From: Acidimicrobiaceae bacterium
GTDB taxonomy: Bacteria; Actinomycetota; Acidimicrobiia; Acidimicrobiales; Palsa-688
Length of the DNA stretch: 5,730 nucleotides
Reading direction: 5' to 3'
Assembly (NCBI GenBank): GCA_030838025.1
Contig: JAUTXM010000345.1
Location: forward strand, 1-5,730
The translations under genes and the position numbers were made by a program. Within the stretch, counting starts at the first letter, position 1. Each line of letters begins with the position of its first letter. The notes below the pieces were generated by a model that did no database searches, had not been told where the DNA came from, and saw only the letters and a program-made list of their open reading frames with translations. This document shows, one piece after another, positions 1-5,605 of the stretch.

Positions 1-31
1 GGGGGGGGGCGGGGGGGGGGGGGGGGGGGCC
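1..31. repeat. Poly-G tract (poly-C on the minus strand) at window edge
   Basis: The first 29 bases are G except for C at position 10, including a run of 19 G at 11-29. Read in the frame of the minus-strand gene they encode Gly, six Pro, Ala and two Pro, so the tract extends an already proline-rich tail. It could be a genuine polyproline stretch, a slippage-prone homopolymer, or a low-quality contig end such as poly-G artefacts from two-colour sequencing. The sequence alone does not decide. Confidence 0.7.
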
Positions 32-445
32 GGCGGGGCCGGCGTCGGTGGGTCCAGGGGTCGTGAAGGGCTCCGTCGGCGCAGGACCTGGAGGCGGCGG
101 CTCGGGCGGTGTGGCGCTGGCACCGTAGAAGGTCCCGGGGGGCGCACCGCCTGGACCCCAACCCAGGTCCTCGACGAGGCGGTAGTACTCGTCACGCGAA
201 ATCTCGCCTCGGGCGTAGCGGAATCTCGCCTGGTCGAACGCTGGATCGGGCCCAAATCGTGGCCCGGGTCCGCCGGCACCGCCACCCGCGGGCGCGAATC
301 GTCCGCCCAGTCCCCCATGGCGGGACGTCCGGACCACGAGGTAGATCAGCAGCCCAATCAGGACCGCGAACAGCAGCAGCGGGAAGATGAAGAAGATCCC
401 GGCTCCGTGCCCATGGAACTGTTGCTGATGGCGTCCGTACCACAT
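1..445 (-). CDS. SHOCT-domain single-pass membrane protein, 3' part cut by window edge
   Basis: The reading frame is open from an ATG at 445 down to the window edge, giving 148 residues with no stop. Residues 1-15 are a short His/Gln-rich start (MWYGRHQQQF). Residues about 16-38 form one strong hydrophobic helix (IFFIFPLLLFAVLIGLLIYL), followed by basic RTSRH, which suggests the C-terminal part is cytoplasmic. A Gly/Pro/Ala linker leads to a SHOCT-like segment at about 68-94 (FDQARFRYARGEISRDEYYR), which matches the family pattern of a short helix, 'ARGEI' and 'EY'. From about residue 97 the protein is Pro/Gly-rich and ends in six prolines, Ala, Pro, Pro at the edge. A good ribosome site (GAGGGG, plus-strand 452-457) lies 6 bases before the ATG, which supports this start. 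SHOCT domains are small C-terminal oligomerisation modules of unclear role; no enzymatic function can be assigned. The gene is divergent from the gnd operon. The domain assignment is fairly sure; the tail depends on the poly-G tract being real. Confidence 0.82.
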   Translation of the reverse strand, partial: MWYGRHQQQFHGHGAGIFFIFPLLLFAVLIGLLIYLVVRTSRHGGLGGRFAPAGGGAGGPGPRFGPDPAFDQARFRYARGEISRDEYYRLVEDLGWGPGGAPPGTFYGASATPPEPPPPGPAPTEPFTTPGPTDAGPAGPPPPPPAPP

Positions 446-624
446 GGCAGGCCCCTCGCTTTGGCGTCTGTTACCTCTGATTACTTGCTTACAGTGTCGA
501 TGCTACGGCTAAGGGTCGCCTGAGAAACCGATGAGCGCCCCCTGAGAGCAGGAAACAGAACCTACCGGTAGCCTCGCTGTGACGTTCGACACGCAAGGCA
601 GCAATGCTCGAGAAGGAGGTCGTA
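446..624. promoter_or_regulatory. Divergent intergenic region; promoters expected, not resolved
   Basis: This 179-base gap separates the minus-strand SHOCT gene from the plus-strand gnd operon, so it should contain both promoters. It has a locally AT-richer patch around 465-515. A weak plus-strand candidate is TTGCTT (485-490), a 17-base spacer, then GCTAAG (508-513); each box matches the sigma-70-type consensus at only 3 of 6 positions. On the minus strand TCGACA (plus-strand 495-500) resembles a -35 box, but no good -10 box follows it. A perfect 10-base palindrome, CTACCGGTAG, lies at 562-571, about 54 bases before the gnd start. It could be an operator half of some kind, but a palindrome this short is not rare. 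No convincing riboswitch or leader ORF is seen. Confidence 0.35.
613..620 (+). promoter_or_regulatory. Strong Shine-Dalgarno site that fixes the gnd start
   Basis: AAGGAGGT is a near-perfect complement of the 16S rRNA 3' end and lies 4 bases before ATG 625. An in-frame ATG at 604, seven codons earlier, has no such site, and the motif itself would fall inside that longer coding sequence. This is the only strong ribosome site of the four-gene run; the later genes appear to rely on overlap coupling. Confidence 0.88.
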
Positions 625-1677
625 ATGCAGCTCGGCATGATCGGACTGGGGCGGATGGGGGCGAATCTGGTCCGGCGCCTCATGCGCGATGGCCACGAAT
701 GCGTCGTCTACGACGTCAGTGAGGACGCGGTCGAGCAGCTGGCAAGCGAGGGGGCGACCGGCTCCACCTCGCTCGACGATTTCGTCGCCAAGCTGACCCC
801 GCCCCGGGCGGCGTGGATCATGGTGCCGGCCGCCTTCGCCGGCCAGATGGTCAACGAACTCGCCGAGCGCATGTCCGAGGGCGACATCATCATCGACGGC
901 GGCAACAGCTACTACCGCGACGACGTCGACCGGGCCGAGGCGCTTGCCCCCCGGGGCCTCCATTACATGGACGTGGGCACCAGCGGCGGCGTCTTCGGCC
1001 TCGAGCGGGGCTTTTGCCTCATGATCGGCGGCGAGGACGGACCGGTAAAGCACCTCGACCCCATCTTCCGCACCATCGCCCCCGGGCTCGACGCCGCCCC
1101 CCGCACGCCCGGTCGCGACGGCGAGCCGACCACGGCCGAGATGGGCTACCTGCACTGCGGACCGCCGGGCGCGGGCCATTTCGTGAAGATGGTGCACAAC
1201 GGCATCGAGTACGGCCTCATGGCGGCCTACGCCGAGGGTCTCGGGATCTTGCACCGGGCGGACGCCGGCAAGCACCAGCAGGACCAAGACGCCGAGACGG
1301 CCCCTCTCCAGGACCCGAAGTACTACCAGTACGACATCGACACCAGCTCCGTCGCCGAGTTGTGGCGGCGGGGCAGCGTGGTGAGCTCGTGGTTGCTCGA
1401 CCTGATGGCCCACGCCCTGCTCGGCGACGCCGACCTGCACGGCTTCTCGGGCCGGGTGTCGGACTCGGGCGAGGGACGGTGGACCGTGCGGGCGGCGGTC
1501 GACGAAGGGGTACCAGCGGGCGTGCTCACCACGGCGCTGTTTCAACGCTTCAGCAGCCAACGCTCGGGCGACTTCGCCGATCGCATGCTGTCGGCATTGC
1601 GCAAAGAGTTCGGCGGCCATGCGGAGAAGCCGGTCGAGGACCCGGGCCGGGTACCCGACGAAGTCCCCGGCCAGTGA
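625..1677 (+). CDS. gnd: 6-phosphogluconate dehydrogenase, decarboxylating, short (probably NAD+) form
   Basis: Oxidises and decarboxylates 6-phosphogluconate to ribulose-5-phosphate, CO2 and reduced cofactor in the cytoplasm. The 350-residue protein starts with a Rossmann nucleotide-binding motif, GLGRMG (residues 7-12). It has the family segment VGTSGGVFGLERGF (117-130). The catalytic signature KMVHNGIEYG (188-197) supplies Lys188, His191, Asn192 and Glu195, with the same spacing as Lys183/His186/Asn187/Glu190 of the sheep enzyme. It lacks the extra C-terminal helical domain of the ~470-residue enzymes and belongs with the ~300-350-residue forms. After the second beta strand it reads VVYDVSED, with Asp30 where NADP-type enzymes have Asn-Arg-Thr; an acidic residue here normally selects NAD+. 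Two stretches look like insertions: about 155-175 (PGLDAAPRTPGRDGEPTTAE) and 214-232, rich in Gln/Asp. ATG 625 is chosen because of the AAGGAGGT site. First gene of the operon; its TGA overlaps the pgi GTG. Function is secure; cofactor preference is inferred. Confidence 0.95.
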   Translation: MQLGMIGLGRMGANLVRRLMRDGHECVVYDVSEDAVEQLASEGATGSTSLDDFVAKLTPPRAAWIMVPAAFAGQMVNELAERMSEGDIIIDGGNSYYRDDVDRAEALAPRGLHYMDVGTSGGVFGLERGFCLMIGGEDGPVKHLDPIFRTIAPGLDAAPRTPGRDGEPTTAEMGYLHCGPPGAGHFVKMVHNGIEYGLMAAYAEGLGILHRADAGKHQQDQDAETAPLQDPKYYQYDIDTSSVAELWRRGSVVSSWLLDLMAHALLGDADLHGFSGRVSDSGEGRWTVRAAVDEGVPAGVLTTALFQRFSSQRSGDFADRMLSALRKEFGGHAEKPVEDPGRVPDEVPGQ

Positions 1678-3314
1678 CGCCTATCACCGAAACACCCGAA
1701 TGGCAGGCGCTGGAAGCGCATTTCCTCGACCATCGCCGCGACCACCTACGGGACCTCTTTGCCACCGAACCCGACCGCGGCACGACGCTCGTGGCCGAGG
1801 CGGGCGACCTTTTCCTCGACTACTCCAAGAATCGCCTCACTGCGGAAACGATCGCGCTGCTCGTCGACCTGGCCAACGCTGCCGGCCTGCGCACGCGCAT
1901 CGACGCCATGTTCGCGGGCGAACGGATCAACGTCACCGAGGACAGGGCGGTGCTTCACATCGCTTTGCGGGCCCCCAGCAGCGAGCACATTGTGGTCGAC
2001 GGCGTCGATGTCGTGCAGGCCGTGCACGAGGTCCTGGGGAAAATGGGGATTTTCGCGGAGCGCATCCGTTCCGGCGCGTGGACCGGGTACACGGGCAAGC
2101 CCATACGCAATGTCATCAACATCGGCATCGGGGGCTCGGACCTTGGCCCCGCAATGGCCTACGAAGCGTTGCGCGATTACAGCGACCGCACGCGGACATT
2201 CCGGTTCGTGAGCAACGTCGACGGCACCGATATATGGGAAGCCACGGCGGACCTGGACCCCGAAGAAACCCTCTTTATCGTGTGCTCCAAGACGTTTACG
2301 ACCCTGGAAACGCTGACCAACGCGGCCTCCGCCCGCGACTGGCTCCTCCGTTCCCTACACGATCCGGCCGCGATCGCGAAGCACTTCGTGGCCGTGTCGA
2401 CCAACGCCAAGGCGGTGGCGGCCTTCGGAATCGATACCGCCAACATGTTCGAATTTTGGGATTGGGTCGGTGGCCGGTATTCCTACCCCTCCGCGATCGG
2501 CCTCTCCCTCATGGTCGCCATCGGGCCATCGGCGTTCGCGGACATGTTGAGGGGATTCCACCTGATGGATGTGCATTTCAAGACCGCGCCATTCGAGCGC
2601 AATCTGCCGGTACTCCTTGGCCTTATCGGTGTGTGGTATATCAATTTCTTCGGTGCCGAAACCCAGGCCATCCTCCCCTATAACCAATACCTCTCGAAAC
2701 TGTCGGCCTATCTGCAGCAGCTGGACATGGAGAGCAATGGGAAATCGGTGACGCTGGCCGGCGGCTCGGTCGACTGGAAAACGGGACCGATCGTATGGGG
2801 CCAGCCGGGGACCAACGGCCAGCACGCCTTTTATCAGCTCATCCACCAAGGGACCCGTATCATCCCCTGCGATTTCATCGGATTCCTGGAGCCCAACCAC
2901 GATGTGGGCGACCATCATGACCTGCTCATGGCCAACTTCTTCGCCCAGACCGAGGCGCTGGCATTCGGAAAGACCAAGGCCCAGGTGGAGGCCGATGAGA
3001 TCCCCGTCCACCAAGTCCCCCACCGCACATTCGAGGGCAACCGCCCGACCAACACGCTGGTGGCGTCCAAACTCACCCCGCACGTGCTGGGCCAGCTGAT
3101 CGCCACCTACGAGCACAAGGTGTTCACCCAAGGCACCATCTGGCAGATCAACAGTTTCGACCAGTGGGGAGTGGAGTTGGGGAAAGTCCTCGCCATGCGC
3201 ATCGTCCCCGAGTTGCAGGGTCCGAGTTCTGAGGGCGGAGTCGAACCGTCGCTCGCCCATGACAGTTCCACCAACGCGCTAATCCGCCGCTACCGCCGCT
3301 GGCGCCGCGCATGA
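1674..3314 (+). CDS. pgi: Glucose-6-phosphate isomerase
   Basis: Interconverts glucose-6-phosphate and fructose-6-phosphate, linking glycolysis/gluconeogenesis to the oxidative pentose phosphate branch. The protein has 546 residues, close to the usual ~550. Landmarks: the SIS-type phosphosugar loop GIGGSDLGP (151-159), family signature 1 DWVGGRYSYPSAIGLS (263-278), and signature 2 GTIWQINSFDQWGVELGK (487-504). Catalytic residues aligned with E. coli Glu355, His386 and Lys514 are Glu353 (in DMESNGK), His384 (in GTNGQH) and Lys504. The C-terminus ends with the usual HDSSTNALIRRY pattern. The reading frame is open far upstream (from 813), but homology starts at GTG 1674 (MTPITETPEWQALEAHF), which overlaps the gnd TGA by four bases (GTGA). 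No ribosome site precedes it, so translational coupling is likely. Base composition is less GC-rich than its neighbours: the 60 bases at 2641-2700 are 50% GC, against about 77% for 4261-4320 in zwf. Confidence 0.97.
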   Translation: MTPITETPEWQALEAHFLDHRRDHLRDLFATEPDRGTTLVAEAGDLFLDYSKNRLTAETIALLVDLANAAGLRTRIDAMFAGERINVTEDRAVLHIALRAPSSEHIVVDGVDVVQAVHEVLGKMGIFAERIRSGAWTGYTGKPIRNVINIGIGGSDLGPAMAYEALRDYSDRTRTFRFVSNVDGTDIWEATADLDPEETLFIVCSKTFTTLETLTNAASARDWLLRSLHDPAAIAKHFVAVSTNAKAVAAFGIDTANMFEFWDWVGGRYSYPSAIGLSLMVAIGPSAFADMLRGFHLMDVHFKTAPFERNLPVLLGLIGVWYINFFGAETQAILPYNQYLSKLSAYLQQLDMESNGKSVTLAGGSVDWKTGPIVWGQPGTNGQHAFYQLIHQGTRIIPCDFIGFLEPNHDVGDHHDLLMANFFAQTEALAFGKTKAQVEADEIPVHQVPHRTFEGNRPTNTLVASKLTPHVLGQLIATYEHKVFTQGTIWQINSFDQWGVELGKVLAMRIVPELQGPSSEGGVEPSLAHDSSTNALIRRYRRWRRA

Positions 3315-4720
3315 CTGCCTCCCGAGCCGACGCCCTGGTCCTATTCGGCGCCACGGGTGACCTGGCGAAGAAGAAACTTTTCCCCGCCCTCTATCACCTG
3401 GCCGCGTCCGGGAACCTCGAAGTCCCCGTCGTCGGGGTGGCCAAGTCCGACTGGGATGACGAGGGACTGCGGCGCTACGCCCGCTCCGCCGTGGAGGCGG
3501 CCGTCCATCCCGTCGATGAGGCGGCGTTCACGCGGCTGGCGGCCCGGCTGTCCCTCGTGTGCGGCGACTATGGCGACCGGGGGTGCTTCGAGCGGCTGGC
3601 GTCGGCCTTGTCCAAGGCGGGCAGCTCGCACCCGGTGCACTACCTGGCCATACCGCCGACCTTGTTTCCGACGGTCGTCGAGGGCCTGGCCGCCGTGGGC
3701 CTCAACCACGGTGCTCGGGTCGTCGTCGAGAAGCCCTTCGGGCGGGATCTGCTCTCGGCCCGCAAGCTCAACGCGGTACTGCACCGGGCCTTTCACGAGC
3801 CCGCCATCTTCCGGATCGACCACTACCTGGGAAAGGAGCCGGTCGAGGACCTCCTGGTGTTTCGCTTCGCCAACTCGTTCCTCGAGCCGATCTGGAACCG
3901 CCAGCACATCAAGAACGTCGAGATCACCATGGCGGAGTCGTTCGGCGTCGAGGGGCGCGGTGCGTTCTACGACGACGTCGGGGCGATCCGCGACGTGGTG
4001 CAAAACCACCTCCTCCAGGTGATCACGCTGCTGGCCATGGAGCCGCCGGTGCGAGACGACGCCGACAGCTTGCGCGACGAGAAGGTGAAGGTGCTGAAGG
4101 CCATGCCCGCCATCGACCCGTCCAAGGTGGTGCGCGGGCAATACGACGGCTACCAGTCAGAGCCGGGCGTGGCGCCCGGGTCGACGACGGAGACGTACGT
4201 GGCGTTGCAGTTCGAGATCGAGTCGTGGCGCTGGGCGGGGGTGCCGTGGTTCGTGCGGGCGGGCAAGGGGCTGGCGACGACGGCACTCGAGGCCACGGTC
4301 GAACTGTGCCCGCCGCCCCGGCTGCTGTTCATGGGCGAGGGGGGCCACGAACCGGGACCAAATCTGATGCGTTTCCGGCTCGGGACCGACGACGGGGTGA
4401 GTCTGTGGGTCCAGGCCAAGTCGCCTGGGCGCCGGGACGTCACCCACCCCGTCGAGCTGGCGGTGGACTTTGCCTCGGCCTTGGGGACGCGCCAGGAGGC
4501 CTACGAGCGGTTGCTGCTCGACGCCCTGGAGGGGGACCCTCGGCGTTTCGCCCGTGAGGACATGGTCGAGGAGGCGTGGCGGATCGTGCAACCGGCGCTG
4601 GACGATCCGGGGCCGGTGCACCCCTACGAGCGGGGGTGCTGGGGGCCCGCCGAGGCCGACCACCTGATTCCCGGCGGGGCGTGGCACGAGCCTGAGGCGA
4701 AGGGGCCCCGGGCCGGGTGA
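3311..4720 (+). CDS. zwf: Glucose-6-phosphate 1-dehydrogenase
   Basis: Oxidises glucose-6-phosphate to 6-phosphogluconolactone, the entry step of the oxidative pentose phosphate pathway. The 469-residue protein begins with the nucleotide-binding loop FGATGDLAKKKLFPALY (12-28). It carries VVVEKPFG (137-144), the active-site motif RIDHYLGKE (168-176) with His171 and Lys175, and the general base His233 in VQNHLLQ (230-236). The substrate-binding segments WRWAGVPWFVRAGKGL (306-321) and RDEKVKVLKAM (255-265) are also present. It ends with the family's WGP...AD...GG.W pattern. Lys45 (GVAKSDW) occupies the position of the Arg that contacts the NADP 2'-phosphate in known enzymes, so NADP+ can probably be bound. 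Thr15 in GATGD matches the dual-specificity Leuconostoc type, so NAD+ use cannot be excluded. It is somewhat shorter than many bacterial enzymes (~485-510), with no domain missing. ATG 3311 overlaps the pgi TGA (ATGA) with no evident ribosome site. Confidence 0.96.
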   Translation: MTASRADALVLFGATGDLAKKKLFPALYHLAASGNLEVPVVGVAKSDWDDEGLRRYARSAVEAAVHPVDEAAFTRLAARLSLVCGDYGDRGCFERLASALSKAGSSHPVHYLAIPPTLFPTVVEGLAAVGLNHGARVVVEKPFGRDLLSARKLNAVLHRAFHEPAIFRIDHYLGKEPVEDLLVFRFANSFLEPIWNRQHIKNVEITMAESFGVEGRGAFYDDVGAIRDVVQNHLLQVITLLAMEPPVRDDADSLRDEKVKVLKAMPAIDPSKVVRGQYDGYQSEPGVAPGSTTETYVALQFEIESWRWAGVPWFVRAGKGLATTALEATVELCPPPRLLFMGEGGHEPGPNLMRFRLGTDDGVSLWVQAKSPGRRDVTHPVELAVDFASALGTRQEAYERLLLDALEGDPRRFAREDMVEEAWRIVQPALDDPGPVHPYERGCWGPAEADHLIPGGAWHEPEAKGPRAG

Positions 4721-5481
4721 CGCGGCTGACGCCGGGCGAGTTCGCGGTCAACCTCATCCGGGGGACCATCACCACCGACCGCGTGCAAGCCGTGATGGCG
4801 CGAATCGCCGGTGAGCGCATCGAGGTGGGACCGCTGCGCTTCGGGCCGGGGGGTGCGGTGACGGCGACGGGCGTCGGGTTGATCGGGCCCATCCAGGTGA
4901 GGCCGGCGTTCGCGTCTGGGGCCGGCGCTGGGGGGGCCATCGCCTTCGACGCCAGCATCCCGGGAGACCTGACCATCGATCTGACTGCGGGCAGCAACGG
5001 CCGCCGCCACCGGTACGAGGGCACGGTGCTCGTGCCCCTGCACATCACGGTGGTGTTCGAGGCTCCGGCGTGGGTGGTGCTCGACGTGGCGACGTTGCGG
5101 CCCAATGAGGTCACGGTCCGGCTGCGCACGACGGGTATAACCACGTTCGTCCTGCAGACCCTCGGTGACGCCAACGGCGAGGTGGCAACTCAGGTGGCGG
5201 CAGTCGTCAACGAGCGGGTGGGGGCCGTCGCCGACCTCCGCCGCATCGACATGGCCGGGCTGCTCGACCGGGCATGGGACGCCGAAGTCGAAGCCCGGCT
5301 CAGCTCCGCGGACGTGAAGGGTGCGGCGGCCGCCAGGGGTGCGGCCGCGAGCCGCGGCGGCACTGCAGGCGCCGACGGAACGGCGGGGCCCGGCAGCGCA
5401 GAGCGTGCCATCAGCGGGGCGGGCGCCGACGGAACGGCAGGCGCCAGGTCGGCGGCGCCAAACTCGTGGATGTCGCGTTAG
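4717..5481 (+). CDS. Unrecognised protein coupled to zwf; long beta region and Ala/Gly-rich tail
   Basis: I do not recognise this 254-residue protein. It starts at GTG 4717, overlapping the zwf TGA by four bases (GTGA). A modest GAAGGGG at 4699-4705 could assist initiation. Residues 6-32 look like an amphipathic helix (GEFAVNLIRGTITTDRVQAV). Residues 34-140 read as successive beta strands (ERIEVGPLRFG, AVTATGVGLIGPIQV, AIAFDASIPGDLTIDL, GTVLVPLHITVVFEAPAWVV, EVTVRLRTTGI). Residues 141-192 return to helix (VATQVAAVVNERVGAV, MAGLLDRAWDAEVEARL). Residues 199-248 are low-complexity Ala/Gly/Arg with two copies of GADGTAG. There is no signal peptide and no clear transmembrane helix, so it is probably cytosolic or membrane-peripheral. 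The helix/long-sheet/helix layout is loosely like lipid-binding (TULIP/SMP or DUF2993-like) proteins, but that is only a resemblance. It lacks 6-phosphogluconolactonase motifs, so it should not be labelled pgl by position. It is probably a real gene, as shown by the coupled start and protein-like periodicity up to about residue 195. Confidence 0.72.
   Translation: MTRLTPGEFAVNLIRGTITTDRVQAVMARIAGERIEVGPLRFGPGGAVTATGVGLIGPIQVRPAFASGAGAGGAIAFDASIPGDLTIDLTAGSNGRRHRYEGTVLVPLHITVVFEAPAWVVLDVATLRPNEVTVRLRTTGITTFVLQTLGDANGEVATQVAAVVNERVGAVADLRRIDMAGLLDRAWDAEVEARLSSADVKGAAAARGAAASRGGTAGADGTAGPGSAERAISGAGADGTAGARSAAPNSWMSR
5368..5438 (+). repeat. Two 17-base direct repeats in the Ala/Gly tail
   Basis: GGCGCCGACGGAACGGC occurs at 5368-5384 and again, identical, at 5422-5438. 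The copies are 54 bases (18 codons) apart and in the same frame. Each encodes GADGTAG when extended by a few bases (protein residues 218-224 and 236-242). The preceding stretch also repeats GAAA-A/S-RG. The pattern suggests internal duplication in a disordered tail. Confidence 0.8.
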
Positions 5482-5605
5482 CGGCTGCGTGCTGCCGCCT
5501 CGGTTGCGGTCGCCTCGCCGGCGGGAGGTACGGGCCGGGCCGAGGCTGCCCGCATGGAGGCCACCTCGCCACGGGGGCGCTGGGCCGGCTACGGCCACCT
5601 CCTCG
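5482..5605. other. Convergent intergenic gap with weak hairpins, no clear terminator
   Basis: This 124-base gap lies between the ends of two converging genes, so terminators for both strands are expected here. Two GC-rich inverted repeats are visible. GCCTCGG (5497-5503) pairs with CCGAGGC (5540-5546) across a 36-base loop. GGCCG (5583-5587) pairs with CGGCC (5592-5596) across a 4-base loop, 9 bases beyond the stop of the minus-strand gene. Neither is followed by a T-run on the relevant strand, so any termination would be by a non-canonical hairpin or Rho. Confidence that either is a working terminator is low. Confidence 0.3.

Noticed and set aside
562..571. Perfect palindrome CTACCGGTAG as an operator
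   Set aside because: Only 10 bases long and a single copy. A palindrome this short is not improbable in 179 bases, so it is mentioned only within the intergenic entry.
536..590. Possible TPP-riboswitch-like pieces (CTGAGA at 542-547, then GAACCT and CCGGTA) before gnd
   Set aside because: The conserved GGGGTGC 5' element, the TGATC...TAATGCC core and a pairing P1 stem are not found, so the match is a few short chance words.
604..624. Upstream in-frame ATG 604 as the gnd start
   Set aside because: It has no ribosome site, while AAGGAGGT sits 4 bases before ATG 625 and the Rossmann strand begins right after it.
562..1620. Long minus-strand open frame (352 codons) opposite gnd
   Set aside because: It lies antisense to an enzyme with all catalytic motifs and is rich in Val/Gly/Ala/Arg/His, as expected for the mirror frame of GC-rich coding DNA. 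No recognisable domain.
813..1673. In-frame open extension upstream of pgi, giving an 833-residue protein
   Set aside because: The extension overlaps gnd and is Arg/Gly/Pro/His low-complexity sequence. Pgi homology begins at GTG 1674 and gives the normal length, so this is not a fusion.
2802..2804. Gln377 in Pgi (WGQPGTNGQH), where E. coli and human enzymes have Glu, first suspected as loss of the catalytic base
   Set aside because: Counting along the E. coli enzyme places the catalytic Glu355 in MESNGK, which is intact here as Glu353. The changed position corresponds to E. coli Glu379, which is not the base, so the enzyme should be active.
2355..3260. 301-codon minus-strand open frame opposite pgi
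   Set aside because: Shadow of the real gene: no motif, no plausible ribosome site, and a composition typical of antisense frames.
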